Positions 21,543 through 29,755 of a stretch of 64,000 nucleotides of DNA are shown here, in pieces. Position 1 is the stretch's first letter, and every line of letters starts with the position of its first letter. The translations under genes and the position numbers were made by a program. Source of the DNA: Aquiflexum sp. TKW24L (GTDB lineage Bacteria; Bacteroidota; Bacteroidia; Cytophagales; Cyclobacteriaceae); NCBI RefSeq assembly GCF_023502205.1, contig NZ_JAMFLG010000001.1, forward strand, positions 186,001 to 250,000, read 5' to 3'. Below the pieces are notes generated by a model. That model saw only the letters and a list, made by a program, of their open reading frames with translations. It had not been told where the DNA came from and searched no databases.

Positions 21543-21920
21543 TTAAACTTTCATCAGATCCTGAATCTCATTTCGAAGGGATTCAAAATCTATCGGTTTG
21601 GTAAAAAATTCCTTTGCTCCTGATTTGATCGCTTTGTTGTAGTTATCACTGTCTCCATAAGCTGAAATCATACTTACGCTGATTTGGGGAAATCGTTTTT
21701 TGACCTGATCAAGCAATTCCAATCCAGTCATTCCCGGCATGTTGATATCCGAGAAAACATACACCACTGAAGGTGGGTCAGATTCCCCCAAAATACTCAA
21801 GGCTTCCGCTCCTGAAAATGCAAAAATCAGTTCAAGATTACCTGACTTGGTTTCTTTCCTGAATTTCTGTCGAAAAAGCATCTCAACATCTTTTTCATCA
21901 TCAACAATCAATATTTTCAT
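21543..21920 (-). CDS. Single-domain response regulator (receiver only)
   Basis: 125 residues forming one CheY-like receiver: acidic pocket VDDEK at 6-10, phospho-acceptor Asp58 (FSDINMPGMTG), the conserved Ser in SMISAYGD and the Lys in FFTKPIDF. There is no output domain. The receiver is close in sequence to that of the downstream cyclase protein (shared SDINMP, ISAYGD/VSAYGD and TKP), suggesting duplication. It lies 11 nt after HK1 and 14 nt before the cyclase gene, so it may act as a phosphate sink, relay, or competitor for the same kinase. Confidence 0.93.
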   Translation of the reverse strand: MKILIVDDEKDVEMLFRQKFRKETKSGNLELIFAFSGAEALSILGESDPPSVVYVFSDINMPGMTGLELLDQVKKRFPQISVSMISAYGDSDNYNKAIKSGAKEFFTKPIDFESLRNEIQDLMKV

Positions 21921-21931
21921 AGCAACAAAAT

Positions 21932-23026
21932 TTATTGGGTCTTAGGTATCAAAATTATAAATCTCGTATATTCTCCCACTACAGAATCTATCTCCAATAC
22001 GCCTTCATGGTCTTTGACAATATCATGCGTGATACTGAGTCCAAGTCCGGTGCCTTCTGTCCCTTTTTTGGTGGTAAAAAAAGGCATCAACAACTTGTCT
22101 TTGATATCGTTTGCTACACCGGGTCCATTGTCTTCTACGACAACCATTACACTGTCATCCAGGTTTTTGGTGTTGACTGAAAGTGTGGGAAGAAAATCTT
22201 TCCCTAATATTTCAGCTTTGTCCCGCATTGCATCGAAAGCATTTTTGCAAAGGTTCAAAATCACCCTGCTAAAATCCTCAGGGTTGAGCATCACTTTGGG
22301 AAGGCCTTCTTCCAATTGGACTTTGATGTCCACATTGATCGGGTTCTTGTTAGCCCTCATGCCATGGAATGCCAAGTTTACATATTCCTTGATCAATTCA
22401 TTCAGGTCAGTGGGTTCTTTGATGCCTTTTCCGCCACGGGAATGCATCAGCATGGACCTCACGATCCCATCTGCTCTTGACCCATGCTGTAGGATTTTAG
22501 TGAGATTACCTTTGACGTCGCCAAGAAGTAATTTGATGTCTTCCGTTGCTCCGTTTTGATTCAATTTCTCCACAGATTCACTGATCTCATCCACGTATTC
22601 TATGCTCAGTTCTGAAAAGTTGTTGACAAAGTTCAAAGGATTTTTGATCTCATGTGCGATCCCGGCTGTCAACTGACCCAAACTTGCCAGCTTTTCCTGT
22701 TGGATCAATTGATCTTGTATTACTTTATTGGTTTCAGATAATTTGTCGATTTCAGCTTGCAAGGATTCCTTATTTATCCGCCATTTTTCCCTTTCCATGG
22801 CAACAGCCTTGTTTTTTTGAGAGGTAAAAATAAAATATCCAATTCCAATCAGTACAACAAAGACTGCTAATATAATCCACCAACTTGAATTCACGGGGGA
22901 AGAATCAGAAGCGAGGCCTACCTGCGCAATTACTAGTTTTGGCAGCAAAACAATTAAAACCACAAAAGAAATAACAAAAACACGGGCTCTGGTAATGTTT
23001 CTACTTTGTCTGTTTGGTGCTTCCAT
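21932..23026 (-). CDS. Sensor histidine kinase HK1 (membrane, no large sensor domain)
   Basis: 364 residues: two transmembrane segments (about 15-34 and 48-67) around a short periplasmic loop, a coiled-coil linker (about 75-112), then the kinase core. H box [15 protein letters not shown] with phospho-acceptor His125, N box NLCKNAFDAM, G1 VVVEDNGPGV, F box PFFTTK and G2 GTGLGLSITHDIVKDHEG. The core belongs to the same family as HK2-HK7 but is the most divergent, and both of its variable loops are free of the repeat insertions seen in the others. Directly upstream of the lone receiver and the receiver-cyclase, it is the obvious cognate kinase for both. Confidence 0.92.
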   Translation of the reverse strand: MEAPNRQSRNITRARVFVISFVVLIVLLPKLVIAQVGLASDSSPVNSSWWIILAVFVVLIGIGYFIFTSQKNKAVAMEREKWRINKESLQAEIDKLSETNKVIQDQLIQQEKLASLGQLTAGIAHEIKNPLNFVNNFSELSIEYVDEISESVEKLNQNGATEDIKLLLGDVKGNLTKILQHGSRADGIVRSMLMHSRGGKGIKEPTDLNELIKEYVNLAFHGMRANKNPINVDIKVQLEEGLPKVMLNPEDFSRVILNLCKNAFDAMRDKAEILGKDFLPTLSVNTKNLDDSVMVVVEDNGPGVANDIKDKLLMPFFTTKKGTEGTGLGLSITHDIVKDHEGVLEIDSVVGEYTRFIILIPKTQ

Positions 23027-23160
23027 GAATTTAAACCTATCGATTTGAAATGTAAAATACAGATTCTATTTGGTATTTGGAATTTTGGAAACTTTTGTAT
23101 CTAGATTCATTTTAGCTCATTCGTTTTTTATGGTCTAAACCAATAATAATCAACATCGGT

Positions 23161-24507
23161 TTAAACCGGCAATTCAATTTGGAATTGGGTGCCTTTTCCA
23201 AGTTTTGACTTTATTTTTATTTCGCCTCCATGGGCTTTAATGATATCATAACTCAATGACAATCCCAATCCTGTCCCTTGGCCGGTGGGTTTGGTGGTGA
23301 AGAAAGGCTGGAAGATCTTGTCTTTGATTTCTTCCGGAATTCCGGGACCATTGTCAGAAATGGTGATCTGTACTTTGGAACCAAGATTTTTGGTCGAAAC
23401 GGTGACAGTGGGTGTTAATTCTGAATGCTGAATTCTGAATTCTGAATTTCCACAGGCATAGAATGCGTTGTTTATAAGGTTAAGGAAAACCCTTCCTATA
23501 TCCTGTGGCACGATATTGACCAAAGGTAAATTCGGATCAAAATCCATTTTAAAATCAGCATTGAATGACTTGTCTTTGGCCCGCAATCCATGGTAGGACA
23601 ATCTCAAAAATTCGTCTGCCAATTCATTCATGTCTGTCGGTTCCTTTTGTCCTGTACCTGTCCTACTATGTTGCAGCATTCCTTTGACGATGCCGTCAGC
23701 CCTCTTGCCATGGTGATGGATCTTTTTAAGGTTTTGTATCACATCGTCCGATAGTGCTTTTGCTTCTTCGATGTCGCCTTTATCCAGTTCCTGTTTGAGT
23801 TCCTGTAACAATTCCTCACTGACTTCAGAAAAGTTATTGACGAAGTTTAATGGATTTTGGATCTCATGGGCGATACCGGCTGTCAGTTCCCCTAGCGAAG
23901 CCATCTTCTCCGCATGGATCAGCTGGCTTTGGGTAGATTTTAGTTCCTCTAAGGTTTTTTCCAATTCTTCTTTTTGCCGGGTAAGTTCGGAGGTGCGTGC
24001 CATTACCTGAATCTCCAGTTCGGCCTTAAGTTTTTGTGTAATCTCATACTCCCTTTCCTTTTCTATGGCTTTGAGGCGCTCGATTTCCAGGGCTTTTTTC
24101 TGTTTTCTTCCACTCCACCAGATAGAAACTGCCCAGAGAATCGCGAAGAATTCCGCAGCCTCAAAGTAATTTTCAATCTTTGAAAAAAAGTCAGTACCCA
24201 CAATGCCGATCAATTGGCCTGCAGAAGAGATGATCATAAATGGCAGGATGGCATAGACCAAAGGTTTCCCTTTAGAAAATTCAGGTACCCTGTAGGAGAG
24301 GTATGCCACTCCCCCAAACAATAAAATTGTCAAAATTGACAGTAAAGCTTCAGGAAACAAATGGGTGACTTGCAGAAAAATAAGGGTTGCGCCGATGCCG
24401 ATGCCCATATTTATCAGCTTTTGCCACTTTTGGAAATCCTGGTTTATCTCCACGTTTTTGCGGAGATAATTTATAATGAAAATCGAAATGATATTTTCTA
24501 AAATCAT
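23161..24507 (-). CDS. Sensor histidine kinase HK2 (multi-pass membrane sensor)
   Basis: 448 residues. The N-terminal 130 residues contain about four hydrophobic segments (about 33-52, 54-71, 83-101, 118-132) with little periplasmic sequence, followed by a coiled coil (about 135-200) and the shared kinase core: His214 in [16 protein letters not shown] box [10 protein letters not shown]1 [13 protein letters not shown] box [10 protein letters not shown]2 [18 protein letters not shown]. The loop after the N box encodes [12 protein letters not shown] from a 7-bp-period repeat (23417-23448). It starts 30 nt after the cNMP-patatin gene, suggesting co-transcription, and is 134 nt upstream of HK1. 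Confidence 0.92.
   Translation of the reverse strand: MILENIISIFIINYLRKNVEINQDFQKWQKLINMGIGIGATLIFLQVTHLFPEALLSILTILLFGGVAYLSYRVPEFSKGKPLVYAILPFMIISSAGQLIGIVGTDFFSKIENYFEAAEFFAILWAVSIWWSGRKQKKALEIERLKAIEKEREYEITQKLKAELEIQVMARTSELTRQKEELEKTLEELKSTQSQLIHAEKMASLGELTAGIAHEIQNPLNFVNNFSEVSEELLQELKQELDKGDIEEAKALSDDVIQNLKKIHHHGKRADGIVKGMLQHSRTGTGQKEPTDMNELADEFLRLSYHGLRAKDKSFNADFKMDFDPNLPLVNIVPQDIGRVFLNLINNAFYACGNSEFRIQHSELTPTVTVSTKNLGSKVQITISDNGPGIPEEIKDKIFQPFFTTKPTGQGTGLGLSLSYDIIKAHGGEIKIKSKLGKGTQFQIELPV
23417..23448 (-). repeat. 7-bp-period repeat inside HK2 (loop after N box)
   Basis: On the coding strand the 32 nt read as units AATTCAG, AATTCAG, AATTCAG, CATTCAG and AATT: a heptanucleotide period of 4.6 copies. 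Translated, this gives [11 protein letters not shown] in a surface loop. HK5 (39922-39953) and HK6 (49450-49481) carry related 32-nt tracts at the same codon position. Confidence 0.85.
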
Positions 24508-24537
24508 AATCCTGTTCTTTCTCTTTATCAGTAATCA

Positions 24538-26325
24538 TCAAGAATTTTTTATCCAGAATTTCTCCTCTAATGGCAGTTGTTCTAGATAGGATTTCGTTTG
24601 ATCATTTCCTTTTTTGACCACTCTTTTCCAATTGGCATCATTCAACAAACTTACCGCCCGGAGGTTAATTTCAAAATAGAGAGATACCTTTGATTTGTTG
24701 ATTTCCATACGCTGTTTTGGGTTGAAGGTCATTGAGCTTAGCATGACTGTTGTAGCAACAGGATTGTCTTGCAGTGTTTTCTTCTTAAATTTTCCTTTAA
24801 TTTGGTTCCATACAGAAGGAATATTGTTTAAATCAATTTTTCCCGGTTCTGAACCAGTAAGGGAAACCGCAATGATGTGTTTTATAGGATACCTATACAT
24901 TGGCTCAATAGGGATATTTTCAGATAATCCACCATCCACATAAACCTGATTTTCGACCACTACAGGAGGGAAGATTCCCGGAGATGAAAAACTTTCCTGT
25001 ATCTGCTTCCAGACTAATCCGGTATTATGGATTTTGACTTCATTGTTTGACATATTTGTAGAAACACAGTATGAAGTGATCCAAAGGTCTTCCAAATTTG
25101 TATCTCTGAAAATTTTGCGTGAAAATTCACCGACTTTTTTTCCACTGTTTTTGGAAAGGAAGGTCAGGAAAAAGTCATTTATTTCAAATTCTTCAGAGGA
25201 CGATTTTTCACAGATGTCATTGATTTTATCAAAATCAAAATCAGAATATGTCATTCCGATTCCATAAAGTGCTCCGGCACTTGAACCTCCGAGAAAGTCA
25301 ATTTCAACACCTGCTTTTAAAAGAGCCTTCACTGCCCCTGTATGTGCGTAACCCTTTGCGCCGCTACCACCCAGGACCAAGCCTACAGCCTGATTGGTAA
25401 TAATCCTGCAAATCCTCCTCATATCCATAAGGTTGTTTTTCCTCGCATGAATATGTAAATGGATACTTCTGTTTTTAAACCATCGAGCAGTATTTTCTGG
25501 GACAGGACTATTTTCAGGATGCAATAGCAACAAGTATTTTTTCCTGTTTAGTATATTATTTTCATAAAGTTTATGACTCTTTTCTATATCGTACAGATTG
25601 GACTCTGCATAAAAATCAGAGGCCAGAATTATCAAATCAGCATATAGCAAACATTGTTTGGTCCATTCTGAATCTTTGCCGCTACATACCAGTAAATTAA
25701 CTCCATTATGAGACTCCATTAGTTCCAAGACAGGTGCGGAACCATCATTCTTTTTAAAAGCTCCATCCAAGACCTGTGGCTGAATAGAAAGGGCTTCGAG
25801 GTTAATTTTTATTTCATTTATCCATGGGCCAAGATCGTAATCTTCCTGGAGCTGGATAAAAACAATGTTTTTTGGAATGGCCTCAACTTTTTGTTCCAGT
25901 ACATTTCTGCGCATTCTGTTGATCACAAACTTTGTCAATGAGGAAGCAAAGTGAGGGTTTTTGGCAACTACAGCATGATATTCTGCTTTGCTGATTTTCA
26001 ACACTACTGATTTTCGGATCGCCAAGATAGATGCCATTCTAGGCTCATCTGTAAAAAGAGCAAGTTCACCCACAGGTTCACCTTCAGCAATATCACCTAA
26101 AATCGTAATGCCTGATTTATCCTCATTGATTGCCCTTAATCTGCCCGATAACACAACATAAAGGTCATTTTCGCTATCTCCTTGCCTGAACAAATACTCA
26201 CCTCCGTCAAGTTCTGTTTTTTTGGCTCCTTCAAAAATCTGGCTAAGGGTACTTTCATGCATCTCCCCAAAAAGATTGCTAAGGAGCTCTCGGTAATGAT
26301 CATAAAATTTATTTTTCATTTCCAT
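24538..26325 (-). CDS. Patatin-like phospholipase with cyclic-nucleotide-binding domain (NTE family), copy 1
   Basis: About 595 residues from the ATG at 26325 (the frame is open to 26421). The N-terminal cNMP-binding domain has the phosphate cassette GELALFTDEPRMASILA with the key Glu87 and Arg96. A middle alpha/beta region (about 155-310, including KQCLLYADLIILASDF) follows, then the patatin domain: oxyanion loop GLVLGGSGAKGYAH, nucleophile Ser349 in GGSSAGAL and Asp464 in VDGGLSEN. This is the architecture of neuropathy-target-esterase-like lysophospholipases. It probably hydrolyses membrane phospholipids under cAMP control. It lies immediately upstream of HK2 and three genes upstream of the receiver-cyclase. 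It is paralogous to 47155-48933. Confidence 0.9.
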   Translation of the reverse strand: MEMKNKFYDHYRELLSNLFGEMHESTLSQIFEGAKKTELDGGEYLFRQGDSENDLYVVLSGRLRAINEDKSGITILGDIAEGEPVGELALFTDEPRMASILAIRKSVVLKISKAEYHAVVAKNPHFASSLTKFVINRMRRNVLEQKVEAIPKNIVFIQLQEDYDLGPWINEIKINLEALSIQPQVLDGAFKKNDGSAPVLELMESHNGVNLLVCSGKDSEWTKQCLLYADLIILASDFYAESNLYDIEKSHKLYENNILNRKKYLLLLHPENSPVPENTARWFKNRSIHLHIHARKNNLMDMRRICRIITNQAVGLVLGGSGAKGYAHTGAVKALLKAGVEIDFLGGSSAGALYGIGMTYSDFDFDKINDICEKSSSEEFEINDFFLTFLSKNSGKKVGEFSRKIFRDTNLEDLWITSYCVSTNMSNNEVKIHNTGLVWKQIQESFSSPGIFPPVVVENQVYVDGGLSENIPIEPMYRYPIKHIIAVSLTGSEPGKIDLNNIPSVWNQIKGKFKKKTLQDNPVATTVMLSSMTFNPKQRMEINKSKVSLYFEINLRAVSLLNDANWKRVVKKGNDQTKSYLEQLPLEEKFWIKNS

Positions 26326-26548
26326 AGGCTTTATTTTTTTTAATTTATGTTGATTTTTGCTAAAAAGTAAATTTATTGGAAAAACTGTTTCACATATTGT
26401 GTGTTTTCCCATTTTTACCATATTTAAGAAGGTTTTTTGACCGAATCTGGAGTCGAATCCTTTTTTGTGTTATGGCAAATATTGGTAAATAGTACCAAAA
26501 GCAAATGAAGTAATTTATAAAAGAAAAAGAAGGTAAGGGAAGCATTCC

Positions 26549-26745
26549 AATTCATCTTTCATCTGATCATGGCCTTTCTTGACTATTTCTTTCCAACGGG
26601 TATCCTTCAACATCTTTGAGTTCCATTTCGAGATTAATCGCATCGCCGGATTTTGTTATTTCTTGTTTTGCCGGATATTCAATGTCAGGGAATTGATCAG
26701 AATGGAGCTAATGCCGGGTATTCGGTATTTTTTCTCTCGTGAATC
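26549..26745 (-). pseudogene. C-terminal remnant of a third patatin gene
   Basis: On the minus strand this stretch encodes a decayed version of the end of the 47155-48933 lipase: DTRWKEIVKKGHDQMK corresponds to DSRWKEIVQKGYDQMK there, and the preceding bases align with its last 60-70 codons. At about 26735-26745 the match jumps directly to sequence just upstream of that lipase's start (AATCTGGGTGCAAAAC, compare 48921). Roughly 1.5 kb, with the catalytic and cNMP domains, has been deleted. Not functional. Confidence 0.75.
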
Positions 26746-27014
26746 TGGGTGCAAAACATTTGATAGTATGTTAGAATGTGGAATTATAGGCGTTAAGACC
26801 TATTAATATAAAAGTTAAATATTGAGAAACAAAAGTTTAATTCTTAAGTGGTGATTATTTTTATTCCAAAAACAATTTTGATTTCAATGAATCTCTGGAC
26901 TCCTGATGAAAACCGATTCTAGCAGTGAAAAACAAAAATGGAAAACAGCCGACGGTCTACCGGATCATTTTTTGGTCTTATCACCTTTTATTCGCCTATT
27001 GTTAAAGGTGAATT
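26742..27014. repeat. Duplicated intergenic segment, copy 1 (matches 48920-49190)
   Basis: The segment between the patatin remnant and HK3 is closely similar to that between patatin copy 2 and HK6. Shared blocks include TATTAATATAAAAGTTAAAT, ATTGAGAAACAAAAGTTTAA, TTCTTAAGTGGTGAT and ACTCCTGATGAAAA, and similarity runs into the kinase 3' ends. In the second locus it holds the promoter of the lipase gene, so here an orphaned promoter is likely. No gene is visible. Confidence 0.8.
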
Positions 27015-29222
27015 TTAGGGCTTTGATATCGGTATAGTAATTTTAAATTCTGAGCCTTCTCCTTCGATTGAAACTACCTCAATTTCCCCACCAAATGATT
27101 TTATGATGTCATAAGAAAGGGATAATCCAAGGCCTGTCCCCTGACCGGAGGGTTTGGTCGTAAAGAAAGGCTGGAAGATTTTGGTTTTGATGGAATCTGG
27201 GATGCCTGGACCGTTGTCTCTTATCGATATTTCTACCCTAAAATCTCCTGAAGGGGACTTAACCACCGATGTTTTAACCTTCACGGTTGGAATGTTTTCT
27301 CCCCCTTCCATGCCTGGCCGGGTACTTTGTGAGGGATGAAGGGTGGTAATAGCCTGAAATGCATTGTTAATAATATTGATCAAAACCCTAGACAAGTCTT
27401 GGGGAACTACATTGACTTTTGGCAAATTAGGATCGAATTCAGTCACAAAATCTGCTTTGAAAGACTTATCCTTTGCCCTCATGCCATAAAAGGAAAGTCT
27501 CAGATACTCATCTGCCAAAGCATTGATGTCCGTTGGGACTTTCTCACCAGAATTTGTTCTGCTGTGCTCGAGCATCCCCTTCACAATCGCATCCGCCCGC
27601 TTTCCATGGTGGTTGATTTTTTCTAGGTTTTGGATAACATCACCAATGATTTCCTCCTCCACGGTTTCACTTCTCTTACCATTCACCTTCAACCTCTCAC
27701 CCTTTAATTCCTCCATCAGTTCCACACTTACCTCAGAAAAATTATTCACAAAATTCAGCGGGTTCTGTATCTCATGGGCAATGCCTGCAGTGAGCTCTCC
27801 AAGTGAAGCCATCTTTTCTGATTGGATGAGCTGCAATTGGGTTGACCGCAATTGGTCAAGTGCGTTTTCAAGTTTGTCGTTTTTACTTTCAATTTCAACA
27901 TTCTTTTCCTTCAGGACCAGGTATGCTTTGTTCAGTTTATTTCTATTTCTATAGACTATAAAAAGAATTATCACAAAAGTAACTAACCCTAAAAAAGCGG
28001 AAAAAACCAGCCACCATTGACGCAGACTTGCCTTTTCAAATTCCAGAGTCTTTTTCGAAAATTCATATTCTGCTTCCAAAGTGGCGGCGAGGCGCTGTCC
28101 CTGGGCATTATTGATGCTGTCATTATATTGTTTGAATTGCTTATAATTAGCCAAAGCTTCCTCGAAATCACCTTGCCTTTCATTGATTTTGGATATCAGT
28201 TCATGGGTATTTCGTTGTTGCATGGCTTGCTTCATTTTATTGGCTTGATCCAATCCTTCCTTGGCATAGAGGAGCGCTTCTTGGTAGTTTCCTTTGCCAT
28301 AATACAATTCTGCTAATCCTACCAAAGAATGTGAATAAGGAACTCCATACCCTTTTTCCTTGGCAATGGCAATTGATTGTCGGTAAAGGTTCTCTGCCTT
28401 CTCGTTACTATCCAGTGCTACATATATGTCCGCTAAGGTCCGAGCGGTCATCTCTATAAATTCGGGGCTTTGCAAAGCCAATGCCGAGGCATGACCTACT
28501 TTGAGATGTTCAAGGGCTTCCAAGGGCTTGTTTTGCTTGAGTTCTACATCACCGAGATTATTATAAGCGAGAATCATCCTCCCCTGATTTCCCATTTTCT
28601 GATAAATAACCAGCATCTCCTGATATTTTGATTTGGCTTCCTCTAACTTACCCTGTTCAAAATAGATCATGGCAATATTGTTTAGCGCCGCAGCCTCGAC
28701 ATTTAAATTCCCCGTTTGTTCGGCCCCTTTTATCGCTTCAAAAAAATTACCCAAAGCCTCTGCATAATTGCCGAGATTAAAATAAACCAATCCAATATTG
28801 TTCAAAATTCCTGGAATCAACCTGTCATCAGGCATCTCTTCGGCAATGGCTAGGGATTTTTTATAGTATTCAATAGAAGCAGCAAAATTTCCTTTATTCT
28901 GTAGTGCATTTCCATATATTTTCAAGGCTTCGGATTCACCTTTTTTATAATTGGCTTTTTGACACATCTCAATCTGCTTGTCGAGAAAGAGGAAAGCAAT
29001 GTCGGGATTACTTTCTGCAAGCATAAAACCAAGGTCATTGGCCTTGTTGAGGTAAATGGTATCACTGGAAAATCCGTGTTTTTTGGAAAGTTTCTCAAGA
29101 TCTGCTTTTAGGTTTTCGATGGTCTGGGCCTGAACAAGAGCTATGGGTAGTATAAAAAAGCATACAATAAATAGTGTAATCCACCCTGGTTTACTTCCAT
29201 GTAATTTATAGTGGGCTATCAT
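27015..29222 (-). CDS. TPR-domain sensor histidine kinase HK3
   Basis: 735 residues. The signal sequence or first membrane segment (about 14-32) is followed by about seven TPR units (about 75-345; for example AEALGNFFEAIKGAEQTGN, EALEHLKVGHASALALQSP), a transmembrane helix (QWWLVFSAFLGLVTFVIILF, about 400-422), a coiled coil and the shared kinase core with His483, N box NIINNAFQA, G1 DNGPGIPDSI, F box and G2. TPR domains here should face the periplasm and bind a protein or peptide ligand. The two variable core loops hold repeat-derived inserts: ERLKVNGKRSETVEEE (27662-27706) and LHPSQSTRPGMEGGEN (27299-27345). No receiver gene is adjacent. It is the paralog of HK6. Confidence 0.92.
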   Translation of the reverse strand: MIAHYKLHGSKPGWITLFIVCFFILPIALVQAQTIENLKADLEKLSKKHGFSSDTIYLNKANDLGFMLAESNPDIAFLFLDKQIEMCQKANYKKGESEALKIYGNALQNKGNFAASIEYYKKSLAIAEEMPDDRLIPGILNNIGLVYFNLGNYAEALGNFFEAIKGAEQTGNLNVEAAALNNIAMIYFEQGKLEEAKSKYQEMLVIYQKMGNQGRMILAYNNLGDVELKQNKPLEALEHLKVGHASALALQSPEFIEMTARTLADIYVALDSNEKAENLYRQSIAIAKEKGYGVPYSHSLVGLAELYYGKGNYQEALLYAKEGLDQANKMKQAMQQRNTHELISKINERQGDFEEALANYKQFKQYNDSINNAQGQRLAATLEAEYEFSKKTLEFEKASLRQWWLVFSAFLGLVTFVIILFIVYRNRNKLNKAYLVLKEKNVEIESKNDKLENALDQLRSTQLQLIQSEKMASLGELTAGIAHEIQNPLNFVNNFSEVSVELMEELKGERLKVNGKRSETVEEEIIGDVIQNLEKINHHGKRADAIVKGMLEHSRTNSGEKVPTDINALADEYLRLSFYGMRAKDKSFKADFVTEFDPNLPKVNVVPQDLSRVLINIINNAFQAITTLHPSQSTRPGMEGGENIPTVKVKTSVVKSPSGDFRVEISIRDNGPGIPDSIKTKIFQPFFTTKPSGQGTGLGLSLSYDIIKSFGGEIEVVSIEGEGSEFKITIPISKP
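27662..27706 (-). repeat. 7-bp-period repeat inside HK3 (DHp hairpin loop)
   Basis: On the coding strand the tract runs GAGAGGT, TGAAGGT, GAATGGT, AAGAGAA, GTGAAAC, an imperfect heptanucleotide series related to the one in HK4 (30388-30428). It encodes the basic ERLKVNGKRSE loop inserted between the two DHp helices. Confidence 0.65.
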
Positions 29223-29349
29223 GAAGTAATCATAGTTTTAAATTGACAATTGTTAAAAGACGGAATTTGATTTCAATGTAATAAAATTTGGAATTTTAAC
29301 TTTAAAAACTACCTTTAATACATATAATTTGCACTTTAAACTAAAAATC

Positions 29350-29613
29350 ATGAAAAGAATCTCCTTTGCAAATGCCAATACTTGTTTATTGTTTTTCACT
29401 ATTGAATTAGATTCAATAGTTAAATTCGATGCTTCCCCTTCTAGCGATGATGACAATCTCGTGCCATCAGGTGACGATGATGGGACGGATAGCCAAAACT
29501 CTTCGGATAATCTGACTCAGGAAACTGAAGATTTGTTAAAACGTGCCGTGGATCCTGCAAGAACCCTTGTAGATCCTGCTAGAACGAGAGTGGATCCTGC
29601 GCGAACCAAATAG
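29350..29613 (+). CDS. Small acidic protein with C-terminal VDPART heptapeptide repeats
   Basis: 87 residues from the ATG at 29350. An N-terminal moderately hydrophobic stretch (NANTCLLFFTIELDSIV) is followed by a Ser/Asp-rich low-complexity linker (SPSSDDDN, SGDDDGTDSQNSSDN), an amphipathic helix (LTQETEDLLKRA) and three tandem repeats VDPARTL, VDPARTR, VDPARTK up to the stop. The nucleotide repeat has a 21-bp period with synonymous differences, indicating selection on protein sequence. A good intrinsic terminator follows at 29649-29695. The family was not recognised. A multi-core peptide precursor or secreted adhesive tail are possibilities, but no modifying or export gene is adjacent. Confidence 0.65.
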   Translation: MKRISFANANTCLLFFTIELDSIVKFDASPSSDDDNLVPSGDDDGTDSQNSSDNLTQETEDLLKRAVDPARTLVDPARTRVDPARTK

Positions 29614-29648
29614 TAATCCTATAATTTCTTTCATAAGAAATTTTCAAT

Positions 29649-29695
29649 ACCCTGAACTTAGTATTCTTCCCATACCCGGTTCAGGGTTTTATTGT
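29649..29695 (+). terminator. Intrinsic terminator of the VDPART gene
   Basis: ACCCTGAAC (29649-29657) pairs with GTTCAGGGT (29679-29687) over a 21-nt loop, followed by TTTATTGTTTT. It lies 36 nt after the small gene's stop, supporting that gene as a real transcription unit. Confidence 0.7.
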
Positions 29696-29755
29696 TTTAA
29701 AGCTGCATTCCACCATATCTATTTTTCATCCTGATTTATAAAATCCCAAAACCCC

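Noticed and set aside
26579-26806. 75-codon plus-strand frame in the gap before HK3
   Set aside because: It is antisense to the patatin remnant and the duplicated intergenic segment, which explain the sequence better.
29325-29338. 14-mer TAATTTGCACTTTA shared by the leaders of the VDPART gene and (minus strand, 57945-57958) the subtilase
   Set aside because: A 14-nt AT-rich match is expected by chance several times in 64 kb, and its distance to the start codon differs greatly between the two genes.
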